NCBI GenBank assembly: GCA_023435325.1
Contig: JAEYRT010000268.1
Location: 1 to 7,497 of the forward strand
Origin: Pseudomonadota bacterium
GTDB lineage: Bacteria; Pseudomonadota; Gammaproteobacteria; Burkholderiales; Burkholderiaceae_C
Reading direction: 5' to 3'
Length of the DNA stretch: 7,497 nt
Shown here: piece by piece, positions 1 to 6,675 of the stretch
Layout of the letters: the number at the start of each line of letters is the position of its first letter
Position numbering within the stretch: the stretch's first letter is position 1
Translations under genes and position numbers: made by a program
The notes under the pieces: generated by a model
The model's input: the letters and a program-made list of their open reading frames with translations, nothing else
Databases searched by the model: none
What the model was told of the DNA's origin: nothing

Positions 1-584
1 CCCAGCAGCAGCATGGTTTCATTCTTCAGCTCGGTGGTCGTGACCGCTTCCTGCTGCGCCAGCGGATGGTTGCTGGGCACTGCGGCCATGAACGGCTCGT
101 CATACAGCGGCGCCATGGCCAGGCCGGTATCGGGAAAAGGCTCGGCCACGATAGCGCAGTCGATCTCGCCTGTGCGCAGCATCTCCAGCAGCTTCTGCGT
201 GAAGTTCTCCTGCAGCATCAAAGGCATCTGGGGCGTCATCTTGATGGAGTGGCGCACCAGTTCGGGCAAGAGGTAGGGGCCAATCGTGTAGATCACCCCC
301 AGGGTCAGCACGCCGGACAGCGGATCCTTGCCGCGCTTGGCGATTTCCTTGATTTCTGCCGCCTGTTCCAGCACGCTTTGCGCTTGGCGCACGATGGATT
401 CACCCAGTGGTGTAACCGTGACTTCACCTGCGCTGCGCTCGAAAATCTTGACGTCCAGCTCTTCTTCCAGCTTCTTGATGGCCACTGACAAGGTCGGCTG
501 GGATACATAGCAGGCGTCGGCTGCACGTCCGAAGTGCTTTTCACGGGCAACGGCAACAATGTATTTAAGTTCTGTAAGCGTCAT
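1..584 (-). CDS. oxyR: OxyR-type LysR-family hydrogen-peroxide-sensing regulator (partial, C-terminus beyond left edge)
   Basis: This is a DNA-binding transcription factor that in known OxyR proteins switches on peroxide defence genes when a reactive cysteine is oxidised. Reading the minus strand from the ATG at 584-582 gives 194 codons that run off the left edge, so the gene is cut. Residues 1-60 form the LysR helix-turn-helix, with the typical stretches HFGRAADACYVSQPTLS and KKLEEELDV. Residues 90-194 start the sensor domain. From memory of E. coli OxyR, TIGPYLLP (100-107) matches TVGPYLLP around Thr100, and GEIDCAIVA (139-147) matches GKLDCVILA. The peroxidatic cysteine of E. coli (Cys199) would fall about four codons past the edge, so redox competence cannot be confirmed here. 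The gene lies downstream of recG on the same strand across 123 bases. No good Shine-Dalgarno is seen. A different LysR regulator is possible, but the sensor-domain match makes OxyR the best call. Confidence 0.87.
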   Translation of the reverse strand, partial: MTLTELKYIVAVAREKHFGRAADACYVSQPTLSVAIKKLEEELDVKIFERSAGEVTVTPLGESIVRQAQSVLEQAAEIKEIAKRGKDPLSGVLTLGVIYTIGPYLLPELVRHSIKMTPQMPLMLQENFTQKLLEMLRTGEIDCAIVAEPFPDTGLAMAPLYDEPFMAAVPSNHPLAQQEAVTTTELKNETMLLL

Positions 585-633
585 TTGTTTTAAGTATGCC
601 TATCAAGACTGAAATGGCTATTGTGCATTTTTG

Positions 634-650
634 TAATCGAATGTATAGCA
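634..650 (-). promoter_or_regulatory. Possible extended -10 promoter of oxyR
   Basis: On the minus strand the gap between recG and oxyR contains TGCTATACAT. This is an extended -10 element: TG, one base, then TATACA (647-642), which matches TATAAT at four of six positions. Transcription would start near 634, about 50 bases before the oxyR ATG. I see no convincing -35 hexamer, which is tolerable for an extended -10 promoter. Nothing resembling a Rho-independent terminator follows recG, so readthrough from recG into oxyR also remains possible. Confidence 0.33.
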
Positions 651-707
651 TCCATGCGCTGACAGACCTTCCGGCCAAGCGCCACCCCATAGAAAACCGC
701 ACTTGTC

Positions 708-2831
708 CTACGCCTTGAGGAACTCGGATTTCGCGCCCAACCAGCGCTGGATATGCATTTTCGCCAGGTGGGGATAGCGTTCCAGCATCGTAGGAGCAAG
801 TTCACGCGCCCATTCCAGCAAGGCGAAGTCCTTGTCCAGATCGGCAAAACGCAGCATCGCATCACCCGACTGGCGCGCTCCCAGGAACTCTCCAGGGCCG
901 CGGATTTCCAGATCACGCCTTGCAATTTCAAAGCCATCGTTGGTTTCCGCCATGGCACGCAAACGCTCCTTGCCGGTTTCTGACAGCTTGCCGCTGTCGC
1001 CCACCGAATACAGCAGCACGCAAGCCGAGGCCGCCGCACCGCGCCCCACGCGTCCGCGCAGCTGGTGCAGCTGGGAAAGGCCAAAGCGCTCCGCGTGCTC
1101 GATCACCATCAGCGAGGCATTGGGCACATCCACACCCACTTCGATCACCGTGGTTGAGACCAGCACGCCCATGATGCCTGCAGTGAACAACTCCATCACG
1201 GCCTTCTTTTCCGCCTGCGGCATGCGCGAATGCAGCAGACCCACGGTCACGCCGGGCAGTGCCTCGCTCAGGTCCATATGGGTGGCTGTTGCGTTGGACA
1301 GATCCAAAGCCTCGCTCTCTTCGATCAGCGGGCATACCCAGTACACCTGCCGGCCGGCTGCCACCTGGGCGCCAATACGGGCTATGACCTCGTCCTTGCG
1401 GCTGTCGGAAATGACCTTGGTGACGATCGGCGTGCGTCCGGGAGGCAGCTCGTCGATCACCGAGACATCGAGATCGGCGTAGTAGCTCATCGCTAGGGTC
1501 CGCGGAATAGGCGTGGCGCTCATCATTAGCAGATGCGGCTCCAGCCCCTGGTGTGCCAGCTTCTGACGCAGCGCCAGGCGCTGTGCCACGCCGAAGCGGT
1601 GCTGCTCATCGATGACGGCCAGCGCAAGGTTGTGAAACTGCACCTGCTCCTGGATCACGGCGTGCGTGCCCACCACCAGGGCTGCCTCGCCGCTGGCCAC
1701 CAGCTCCAGCATGGCCGCACGTTCCTTCTTCTTTTGCGCCCCGGACAGCCATGCCACCTTTTTGCCCAGCGGCGCCAGAATCGGCTCCAGCCAGCCCACA
1801 AGCTTGCCAAAGTGCTGTTCGGCCAGGATTTCGGTCGGCGCCATCAGCGCGCACTGCCAGCCCGAGGCAATGCAGACCATGGCCGACATGGCAGCGACCA
1901 CGGTCTTGCCCGAACCCACATCGCCCTGCAGCAGGCGGTGCATGGGGATGGCGCGGGCCATGTCCTCGGCGATTTCCCGACATACGCGCTGCTGGGCACT
2001 GGTCAGGCCGAAGGGCAGTTGCTCAAGGAACTGCTCGACCAGGGTCCGCTCGCCCGCTGAGACGGACGGCACAGACAGTTGCGGGGCCCTGAGCGCTGCC
2101 CGCTCCTGCTTGGAGCGGTACTGGGACAGCTGCTGCGCCAGCAGTTCTTCGGCCTTGAGCCGCTGCCATGCCGGGTGCGAGTGGTCTTCCAGGGTTGACA
2201 GCGCCACATCGGGCGTGGGGTGGTGCAGGAAAGCCAGCGCTTCGCGCAAACCCATCAAAGGCTGCAGCCCGTTCTCCCCCCAATAGCTCATGACCGGTGG
2301 CTGCGTGCCCGGCGGCAGGGTTTCAGGCAGCTGCACCCGCTGCAGGGCACTGGCAATGGCACGCCGCAGATACGGCTGTGGCAGACCGGCCACCGTGGGA
2401 TACACCGGCGTCAGCGCCTGGGGCAGTTCACCGCCTGCCACCTTGAAGGCCGGATGCATCATCTGCCGCCCCCAGAAGCCGCCTTTGATCTCACCCCGGA
2501 TACGCAATAGAGTGCCGACAGCCATGGTTTTTTGCTGCGATGGATAAAAGCTGAAGAACGTCAGCACACAGGTGCCTGTGCCATCATCGACGGTGACTTT
2601 GAGCATGCGCCGGGGGCGCAGCTGCACCTCGCAATGCGTGACCGTGGCTTCAATCTGCACCGTGTCACCATCCCGTGCGTTGCGCAGCAAAGTGAGCCTG
2701 GTTTCATCCTCATAGCGCAGCGGCAAATGCAGCACCAGGTCAATATCACGCACCAGTCCCATTTTCTGCAGGGCTTGCTGGGCAGCGCTGGGTGCGGTTT
2801 TCTTAGGCTTGGATGCGGGCGTTGCAGACAT
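708..2831 (-). CDS. recG: ATP-dependent DNA helicase RecG
   Basis: RecG is a cytosolic superfamily 2 helicase that regresses stalled replication forks and remodels Holliday junctions and R/D-loops in recombination and repair. The protein has 707 residues (E. coli RecG has 693). The N-terminal wedge/OB region (about 30-165) carries HLPLRYEDET and the RMLKVTVDDGTG stretch. The helicase core has every expected motif: Walker A GDVGSGKT (303-310), motif Ia APTEILAEQH (331-340), motif II DEQH (409-412 region), SATPIPRTL (438-446), STTVIEVGVDVPNA (559-572) and motif VI QLRGRVGRG (590-598). The C-terminal RecG signature NDGFEIARRDLEIRGPGEFLG (631-651 region) is intact. The ATG at 2831 fits the usual N-terminus, although no strong Shine-Dalgarno precedes it. 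It is divergent from the HD-GYP gene across 97 bases and is followed by oxyR on the same strand. No truncation or frameshift is seen. Confidence 0.98.
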   Translation of the reverse strand: MSATPASKPKKTAPSAAQQALQKMGLVRDIDLVLHLPLRYEDETRLTLLRNARDGDTVQIEATVTHCEVQLRPRRMLKVTVDDGTGTCVLTFFSFYPSQQKTMAVGTLLRIRGEIKGGFWGRQMMHPAFKVAGGELPQALTPVYPTVAGLPQPYLRRAIASALQRVQLPETLPPGTQPPVMSYWGENGLQPLMGLREALAFLHHPTPDVALSTLEDHSHPAWQRLKAEELLAQQLSQYRSKQERAALRAPQLSVPSVSAGERTLVEQFLEQLPFGLTSAQQRVCREIAEDMARAIPMHRLLQGDVGSGKTVVAAMSAMVCIASGWQCALMAPTEILAEQHFGKLVGWLEPILAPLGKKVAWLSGAQKKKERAAMLELVASGEAALVVGTHAVIQEQVQFHNLALAVIDEQHRFGVAQRLALRQKLAHQGLEPHLLMMSATPIPRTLAMSYYADLDVSVIDELPPGRTPIVTKVISDSRKDEVIARIGAQVAAGRQVYWVCPLIEESEALDLSNATATHMDLSEALPGVTVGLLHSRMPQAEKKAVMELFTAGIMGVLVSTTVIEVGVDVPNASLMVIEHAERFGLSQLHQLRGRVGRGAAASACVLLYSVGDSGKLSETGKERLRAMAETNDGFEIARRDLEIRGPGEFLGARQSGDAMLRFADLDKDFALLEWARELAPTMLERYPHLAKMHIQRWLGAKSEFLKA

Positions 2832-2928
2832 GAAAATTTATGGCGGTTAGGGCCGCTGACGGTACTGAAAAGACTAACATGTCGAGCTTCTTTTTCTCAC
2901 TGTTATGCAGTCGGTTTGAAGCACATTT
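2832..2928. other. Divergent intergenic region between recG and the HD-GYP gene
   Basis: These 97 bases must hold the 5' ends of both divergent transcripts. The stretch is more AT-rich than the flanking genes, with ATAAATTTTC directly before recG and a pyrimidine run (about 2887-2898) on the HD-GYP side. I found no sigma-70 promoter with both hexamers at proper spacing in either direction, and no clear palindromic operator. A weak purine stretch TGAAG near 2917-2921 lies seven bases before the HD-GYP ATG and may serve as a poor ribosome binding site. Confidence 0.5.
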
Positions 2929-4128
2929 ATGCTGAAAAAAATTCGTGTGGAACAACTCAAAGTCGGCATGTACGTTCACGCGTTGTGCGGCACTTGGTTA
3001 TCGCATGACTTCTGGCGGACTTCGTTTGCGTTGGACAGGCTGGATTCGCTTTTGAAGCTGCGCTCCAGCCCGGTGAAGGAAGTCTGGATCGACACAGACC
3101 GCGGACTGGACCTGAGCGACCCGGCAATCAGCTCCGCCATTGATGCTTCCATCAAAAGCACCAAGCCTAGTACTTTGGAAGAAGAACTGCGTCGTGCCAC
3201 GGAAATCTGCGCCGATGCACGCGAGATCATGGTGCACATGTTCAGCAAGGTGCGTGTGGGCCAGAGCATGGACATGGCCACCGCGCAGGAACTGGTGACC
3301 GCCATTGCCAACTCCGTGCAGCGCCACCCCGAAGCCTTGATCAGCATCGCGCGCCTGAAAACCACGGACAACTACACCTATATGCACTCCGTGGCCGTGT
3401 GCAGCCTGATGGTGGCCCTGGCACGCAACATGGGCATGAACACGGCACAGGTGCAGCAGGCCGGCCTGGCCGGGTTGCTGCATGACATTGGCAAGGCCGA
3501 GATTGACCTGGACATTCTCAACAAACCCGGCCCGCTGGACGAAGCCGAGATGGGCCAGATGAAGCTGCACCCCGTCAAGGGCCATGCCATCTTGCAGACA
3601 TGCATGGAGGACGCGGCCATCCTGGATGCCTGCTTGCACCACCATGAGCGCCTGGACGGCAAAGGCTACCCCCATGGTCTGAGCAACGAGCAGCTGACAC
3701 GCCTGACGCGCATGACGGCAATCTGCGACATCTATGACGCCATCACCTCCGACCGACCCTACAAAAAAGGCTGGTCGCCCACCGAAGCTCTGCAACGCAT
3801 GAAACAGTGGTGCCACGCACACATCGATGCACAGATTTTCGAGGTCTTCGTGCGCACCATTGGCGTGTATCCGCTCGGCAGCCTGGTGCGCATGCAATCG
3901 GGCCTGCTGGGCGTGGTCTGTGGCTCTGCATCCGGCAGCATGTCCAGGCCCAAGGTCATGGTTTTCTACCATATCGGCCTGCAGCGCATGCTGCGCACGC
4001 CGCAAGTGGTGGACCTGGAAAAAATGACCGAAGAGTGCATTGCGGACAGCGAAGAGCCCAGCCAGTGGCCGACGCTGAACATGGAGCAGCTTTGCCAGAA
4101 AGCCGCAAAACTGGTGAACCTTGCCTGA
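2929..4128 (+). CDS. HD-GYP domain protein with N-terminal DUF3391, predicted cyclic-di-GMP phosphodiesterase
   Basis: HD-GYP proteins hydrolyse cyclic-di-GMP, usually to GMP, and so lower the signal that favours biofilm over motility. The protein has 399 residues and no signal peptide or membrane segment, so it is probably cytosolic. Residues 1-60 resemble DUF3391 (LKVGMYVHALCGTWLSHDFW, then VWIDTDRG). The HD-GYP domain spans about 140-320. By spacing, its metal ligands are H153, H185-D186 in HDIGK (K189), H214, H238-H239 in HHHE, and D267. The GYP loop reads DGKGYP (243-248), followed by YDAITSDRPYK (269-279). The C-terminal part (VYPLGSLVRM and on) matches the usual tail of this family. 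All signature residues are present, so catalysis is expected; this is inferred, not shown. The ATG at 2929 suits the domain start, since DUF3391 begins within ten residues. The gene converges on a diguanylate cyclase 27 bases downstream. Confidence 0.93.
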   Translation: MLKKIRVEQLKVGMYVHALCGTWLSHDFWRTSFALDRLDSLLKLRSSPVKEVWIDTDRGLDLSDPAISSAIDASIKSTKPSTLEEELRRATEICADAREIMVHMFSKVRVGQSMDMATAQELVTAIANSVQRHPEALISIARLKTTDNYTYMHSVAVCSLMVALARNMGMNTAQVQQAGLAGLLHDIGKAEIDLDILNKPGPLDEAEMGQMKLHPVKGHAILQTCMEDAAILDACLHHHERLDGKGYPHGLSNEQLTRLTRMTAICDIYDAITSDRPYKKGWSPTEALQRMKQWCHAHIDAQIFEVFVRTIGVYPLGSLVRMQSGLLGVVCGSASGSMSRPKVMVFYHIGLQRMLRTPQVVDLEKMTEECIADSEEPSQWPTLNMEQLCQKAAKLVNLA

Positions 4129-4129
4129 C

Positions 4130-4147
4130 AGCCACGACCCGGTGGCT
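4130..4147. terminator. Short hairpin between two convergent genes, possible weak bidirectional terminator
   Basis: Directly after the HD-GYP stop codon (4126-4128) lies a perfect 6-base stem, AGCCAC and GTGGCT, around a 6-base loop (GACCCG). It ends nine bases before the stop codon of the convergent cyclase gene (4158-4156). No T-run follows on either strand, so it does not meet the usual rule for an intrinsic terminator. Its position, filling most of the 27-base gap, is the main support for a role. Confidence 0.33.
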
Positions 4148-4155
4148 ATCGGCGT

Positions 4156-5280
4156 CTATGGGCAGACATGCCGTGCTGCCTGGTTGCGGCCTGCCGCCTT
4201 GGCGCCATACAGGGCCTCATCGGCACAACGGATGAGCTGCTGGGCGCCGCCCGCACAGGGGACATGACTGGCAGTGCCGGCGCTGATGGTGACTACTTTG
4301 GCCACCTCTGAACAGCTATGGGCGATCTCCAGCGCCCTGACCGCCTGCACCATGCGTTCCGCCACTGCGGACGTGCCCTGCGCGTCGGTATCCGGCAATA
4401 TGATGGCGAATTCCTCACCTCCGTAGCGCGCCACCAGATCGGTTTCGCGATGCACGCAGCTTTGGATGCCGGCGGCAACCGCCTGCAGGCAGGCATCTCC
4501 CTGCAGGTGGCCGTAGCGATCGTTGTAGCGCTTGAAATAATCCACATCCACCAGCACCATGCCGACCGGACGCCTGCTGCGCCGCGCCATGGCGTAGACC
4601 TGCGCCAGACGCTCGTTGAAGTGCGCGCGATTGGCAATGCCCAGCAGGGGATCGGTAATGGACAAGGCTTTCAGGCGCTCATTGGCCTCTTCAAGCTCTC
4701 GCGTGCGGCGTGCCACACGGGCTTCCAGCGTCTGGTTGGCCAGCGCCAGCTGGGCGTTTTGCGCCGTCAGCGCGGTGTAGAGCTTGCCGATCATCTTGAG
4801 CAGGGCCTGGGTGCCGTTGTCATGGTTGCCCCGCTCTTGCTCGTATGCCTGGGCAGGGGATGCGCCGGCGCGGATGGAGTCGATCTGCCGGGCCATGGAC
4901 TGATCGATGCCCAGGATATGCAACCCCAGCCAGGAGGTCAGAAAGCCCACCAGGGTCGTGGCGGGATCGGTCATGGTGGTGCGCTGCGCCCAAAGCATGA
5001 TCACCTGTTCCACGAACTGCTGGTGCATGATGCGGTGGCTTTCCACATGGCGCTGGTCCAGTGCGTAGCGCGCCATCAAGGCCTCTTCTTCCTGGAAATG
5101 GTGCTCGGTATAGGCCAGCAAGCGTGCATAGGTGTCTGCCAGCACCGTTTCACGATCGTCGCTTTTGGAAAAAAGGCCGAGGTTCAGCTTATTGAACAGA
5201 TCCACCAGCTCATGGTGCTGCTCGTCGACAGATGCCAAACCCGTCACGAAATGCTCATCCCATACAAAAGTGGTGTCCAT
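4156..5280 (-). CDS. Hemerythrin-GGDEF protein, predicted oxygen/NO/redox-responsive diguanylate cyclase
   Basis: GGDEF domains make cyclic-di-GMP from two GTP. Here one is fused to a bacterial hemerythrin, a four-helix domain whose diiron site binds oxygen or nitric oxide. Numbering is from the ATG at 5280 (374 residues, cytosolic). The hemerythrin domain (about 1-130) has the full ligand set by spacing: H22, H60 and E64 (HxxxE), H82 and H86 (HxxxH), H121 and D126 (HxxxxD). A predicted coiled-coil helix (about 165-207) links it to the GGDEF domain (208-374). That domain shows DPLLGIANR, DVDYFKRYND, and the active-site motif GGEEF (287-291). An RxxD product-inhibition site (RETD, 278-281) lies five residues before GGEEF. 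A GTG at 5331 would add 17 residues, but the family N-terminus (FVWDEHF) starts right after the ATG at 5280, and the AGAAGG near the GTG is too close to it. Vibrio cholerae has a characterised oxygen-responsive cyclase of this architecture. Confidence 0.93.
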   Translation of the reverse strand: MDTTFVWDEHFVTGLASVDEQHHELVDLFNKLNLGLFSKSDDRETVLADTYARLLAYTEHHFQEEEALMARYALDQRHVESHRIMHQQFVEQVIMLWAQRTTMTDPATTLVGFLTSWLGLHILGIDQSMARQIDSIRAGASPAQAYEQERGNHDNGTQALLKMIGKLYTALTAQNAQLALANQTLEARVARRTRELEEANERLKALSITDPLLGIANRAHFNERLAQVYAMARRSRRPVGMVLVDVDYFKRYNDRYGHLQGDACLQAVAAGIQSCVHRETDLVARYGGEEFAIILPDTDAQGTSAVAERMVQAVRALEIAHSCSEVAKVVTISAGTASHVPCAGGAQQLIRCADEALYGAKAAGRNQAARHVCP

Positions 5281-5496
5281 AGCGCGCTGTCGCCAAAGAA
5301 AAGGTAAATGAGTGTAGGGAGGGCATGCCACAGCCTTCTGACGCGCATCAAAAACTGAAGGCGGAAGGCATAGGGACTTACCTCATGCAATCAGGGATAT
5401 TGCAAAGCCCGAGCCGCAAGACAGCACCCAGATTTGCGAGAATCGCCGTCTTTGGTTTCACCTTGGAACGGGCTTGTCAGGCCCTCAAGAATTCGC
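5281..5496. other. Divergent intergenic region between the hemerythrin-cyclase gene and queA
   Basis: These 216 bases separate the two divergent starts. On the plus strand I see a -10-like GAGAAT (5438-5443) preceded by TGC, but no good -35 hexamer at 17 bases, so I do not call a promoter. A purine-rich stretch AGGGAGGG (5316-5323) lies just before an ATG at 5325 that opens a 60-codon frame, listed separately. I see no strong hairpin, tRNA or riboswitch-like fold, and no repeat. The cyclase start at 5280 has no clear Shine-Dalgarno. Confidence 0.45.
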
Positions 5497-5507
5497 ATGT
5501 CTTCTAG
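5325..5507 (+). other. Possible 60-codon upstream reading frame overlapping the queA start
   Basis: An ATG at 5325 follows a purine-rich AGGGAGGG sequence at short spacing (core GGAG ends three to four bases before the ATG). The frame runs 60 codons to a TAG at 5505-5507, overlapping the queA ATG (5497) by 11 bases in another frame. That layout would allow stop-restart translational coupling to queA, whose own Shine-Dalgarno is weak. The predicted peptide has no recognisable domain, signal or membrane segment. The frame may be chance: the coding evidence is only the start context and overlap, and queA transcription may begin inside it. Confidence 0.2.
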
Positions 5508-6585
5508 CCCCCGCGCTCATACCCTCAGTGATTTCGACTTCGTGCTCCCCGAGCACCTGATTGCCCAACACCCTGCTGCCGAACGCAGCAGTTCGCGCCT
5601 GCTGGATGCACGCGCACCGCAGTTGGTCGATCGCATCTTCAAGGACCTGCCCGAACTGCTGCACGAAGGCGATCTGCTGGTTTTCAACGACACCAAGGTC
5701 GTCAAGGCCCGCGTGTTTGGCGAGAAGGCCTCTGGCGGCAAGCTGGAGCTGTTGATCGAGCGCGTGCTGCAAGGCAACGAAGTCGTGGCCCACATGAAGG
5801 TCAGCAAAAAGCCTCTGCCCGGCGCACGCATTCACCTGTGCGGTGGCGTGAAAAATGGCGGCTTTGATGCCGTGCTGCTGGGGCGCTGGCCTGAAGACAA
5901 TGGCCCGCTGTTTCGCTTTGCGCTGACCGGCGCCAACGGCGAAACGCCATGGGAGCTGATGGACCAGTACGGCCACCTGCCCTTGCCACCGTATATCGAG
6001 CGCAACCAGAACGCCGAAGTCGACCCCGACGAAGCCGAAGACACGGAGCGCTACCAGACCGTGTTTGCCAGCCACCCTGGCGCCGTGGCAGCCCCCACGG
6101 CCGCGCTGCATTTTGACGACAAGGTATTGGCCGCGCTCAAAGCCAAAGGGGTGGAAACCGCATCCGTCACCCTGCACGTGGGCGCAGGCACGTTCCAGCC
6201 GGTCAAGACCGAGAACCTGGCCGAGCACCAGATGCACAGCGAGTGGTACAACATTCCGCTGGAAACCCTGGCCGCCTTGGAGCGTTGCCGCCAGCGCCGT
6301 GGCCGCATCATTGCCGTCGGCACGACCAGTGTGCGCACCCTGGAATCCTGGGCACGCAGCGGCCAGATTTCGGGCGACACCAATATCTTCATCACACCCG
6401 GCTTCGAGTTCCGCGTGGTGGACTGCCTGATCACCAATTTTCACCTGCCCAAGAGCACGCTGATGATGCTGGTCAGCGCCTTTGCCGGCTACAAGCACAT
6501 CATGGATGTCTACCAGCACGCCATCGCCAGCAGCTATCGTTTCTTCAGTTATGGCGATTCGATGATCTTGGAGCGTCGTCGCTGA
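5497..6585 (+). CDS. queA: S-adenosylmethionine:tRNA ribosyltransferase-isomerase QueA
   Basis: QueA moves the ribosyl part of S-adenosylmethionine onto 7-aminomethyl-7-deazaguanine at the wobble base (position 34) of tRNAs with GUN anticodons. It makes epoxyqueuosine, the next-to-last step of queuosine synthesis, in the cytosol. The protein has 362 residues, close to E. coli QueA (356). Conserved stretches appear in the expected order: DFDFVLPEHLIAQHPA (12-27), LVFNDTKVVKARVFG (61-75), GKLELLIER (81-89), GHLPLPPYI (159-167), LHVGAGTFQPVK (226-237), HQMHSEWYNIP (244-254), GTTSVRTLES (275-284), and NFHLPKSTLMMLVSAFAG (314-331). The ATG at 5497 gives the family N-terminus; the in-frame TTG at 5434 would add 21 residues unlike the family. 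Its ribosome binding site is weak (AAGA). The gene is followed by a strong terminator and is probably a single-gene transcript. No tgt or other queuosine gene follows it in the window. Confidence 0.97.
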   Translation: MSSSPRAHTLSDFDFVLPEHLIAQHPAAERSSSRLLDARAPQLVDRIFKDLPELLHEGDLLVFNDTKVVKARVFGEKASGGKLELLIERVLQGNEVVAHMKVSKKPLPGARIHLCGGVKNGGFDAVLLGRWPEDNGPLFRFALTGANGETPWELMDQYGHLPLPPYIERNQNAEVDPDEAEDTERYQTVFASHPGAVAAPTAALHFDDKVLAALKAKGVETASVTLHVGAGTFQPVKTENLAEHQMHSEWYNIPLETLAALERCRQRRGRIIAVGTTSVRTLESWARSGQISGDTNIFITPGFEFRVVDCLITNFHLPKSTLMMLVSAFAGYKHIMDVYQHAIASSYRFFSYGDSMILERRR

Positions 6586-6608
6586 ACGGCATCAGGCATA
6601 AGCCCTAC

Positions 6609-6635
6609 AGGGAGCACTTCAGTGCTCCCTTTTTT
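6609..6635 (+). terminator. Rho-independent terminator after queA
   Basis: A perfect 9-base stem, AGGGAGCAC (6609-6617) pairing with GTGCTCCCT (6622-6630), encloses a TTCA loop and is followed by a run of T (6630-6635). It begins 23 bases after the queA stop codon. Stem, loop and T-run all fit the classic pattern, so queA transcription should end here and the next gene needs its own promoter. Confidence 0.93.
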
Positions 6636-6675
6636 GGTGATTGCGCAGGCGCCGAGCCACTGGTCACAATGCGCC

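Noticed and set aside
598..650. CTAT and ATAG tetranucleotides in the oxyR upstream region, as a possible OxyR autoregulatory site
   Set aside because: The OxyR consensus needs tetrads at 11-base steps. Those seen (600-603, 618-621, 645-648) are 18 and 27 bases apart, so the pattern does not fit.
2998..4005. Long minus-strand open frame (335 codons) opposite the HD-GYP gene
   Set aside because: It has the same mirror-frame character; the plus-strand frame carries all the HD-GYP signature residues.
4318..5307. Long plus-strand open frame (329 codons) opposite the cyclase gene
   Set aside because: It is fully antisense to a gene with clear hemerythrin and GGDEF motifs, and its translation is rich in His, Gln, Gly and Ala with no domain. 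This is typical of mirror frames in high-GC coding DNA.
5278..5331. GTG at 5331 as the start of the hemerythrin-GGDEF protein
   Set aside because: The extra 17 residues do not belong to the hemerythrin domain, and the only purine-rich stretch upstream lies about two bases from the GTG, too close for a ribosome binding site.
5434..5496. TTG at 5434 as the queA start
   Set aside because: The added 21 residues do not match the QueA N-terminus, and the ATG at 5497 gives the expected family start and length.
5281..5496. A preQ1-type riboswitch in the queA leader
   Set aside because: I could not find a stable hairpin with the A-rich tail and pseudoknot pairing expected of preQ1 riboswitches.
5485..6519. 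Long minus-strand open frame (344 codons) opposite queA
   Set aside because: It is a mirror of a gene with complete QueA motifs, with low-complexity translation and no recognisable family.
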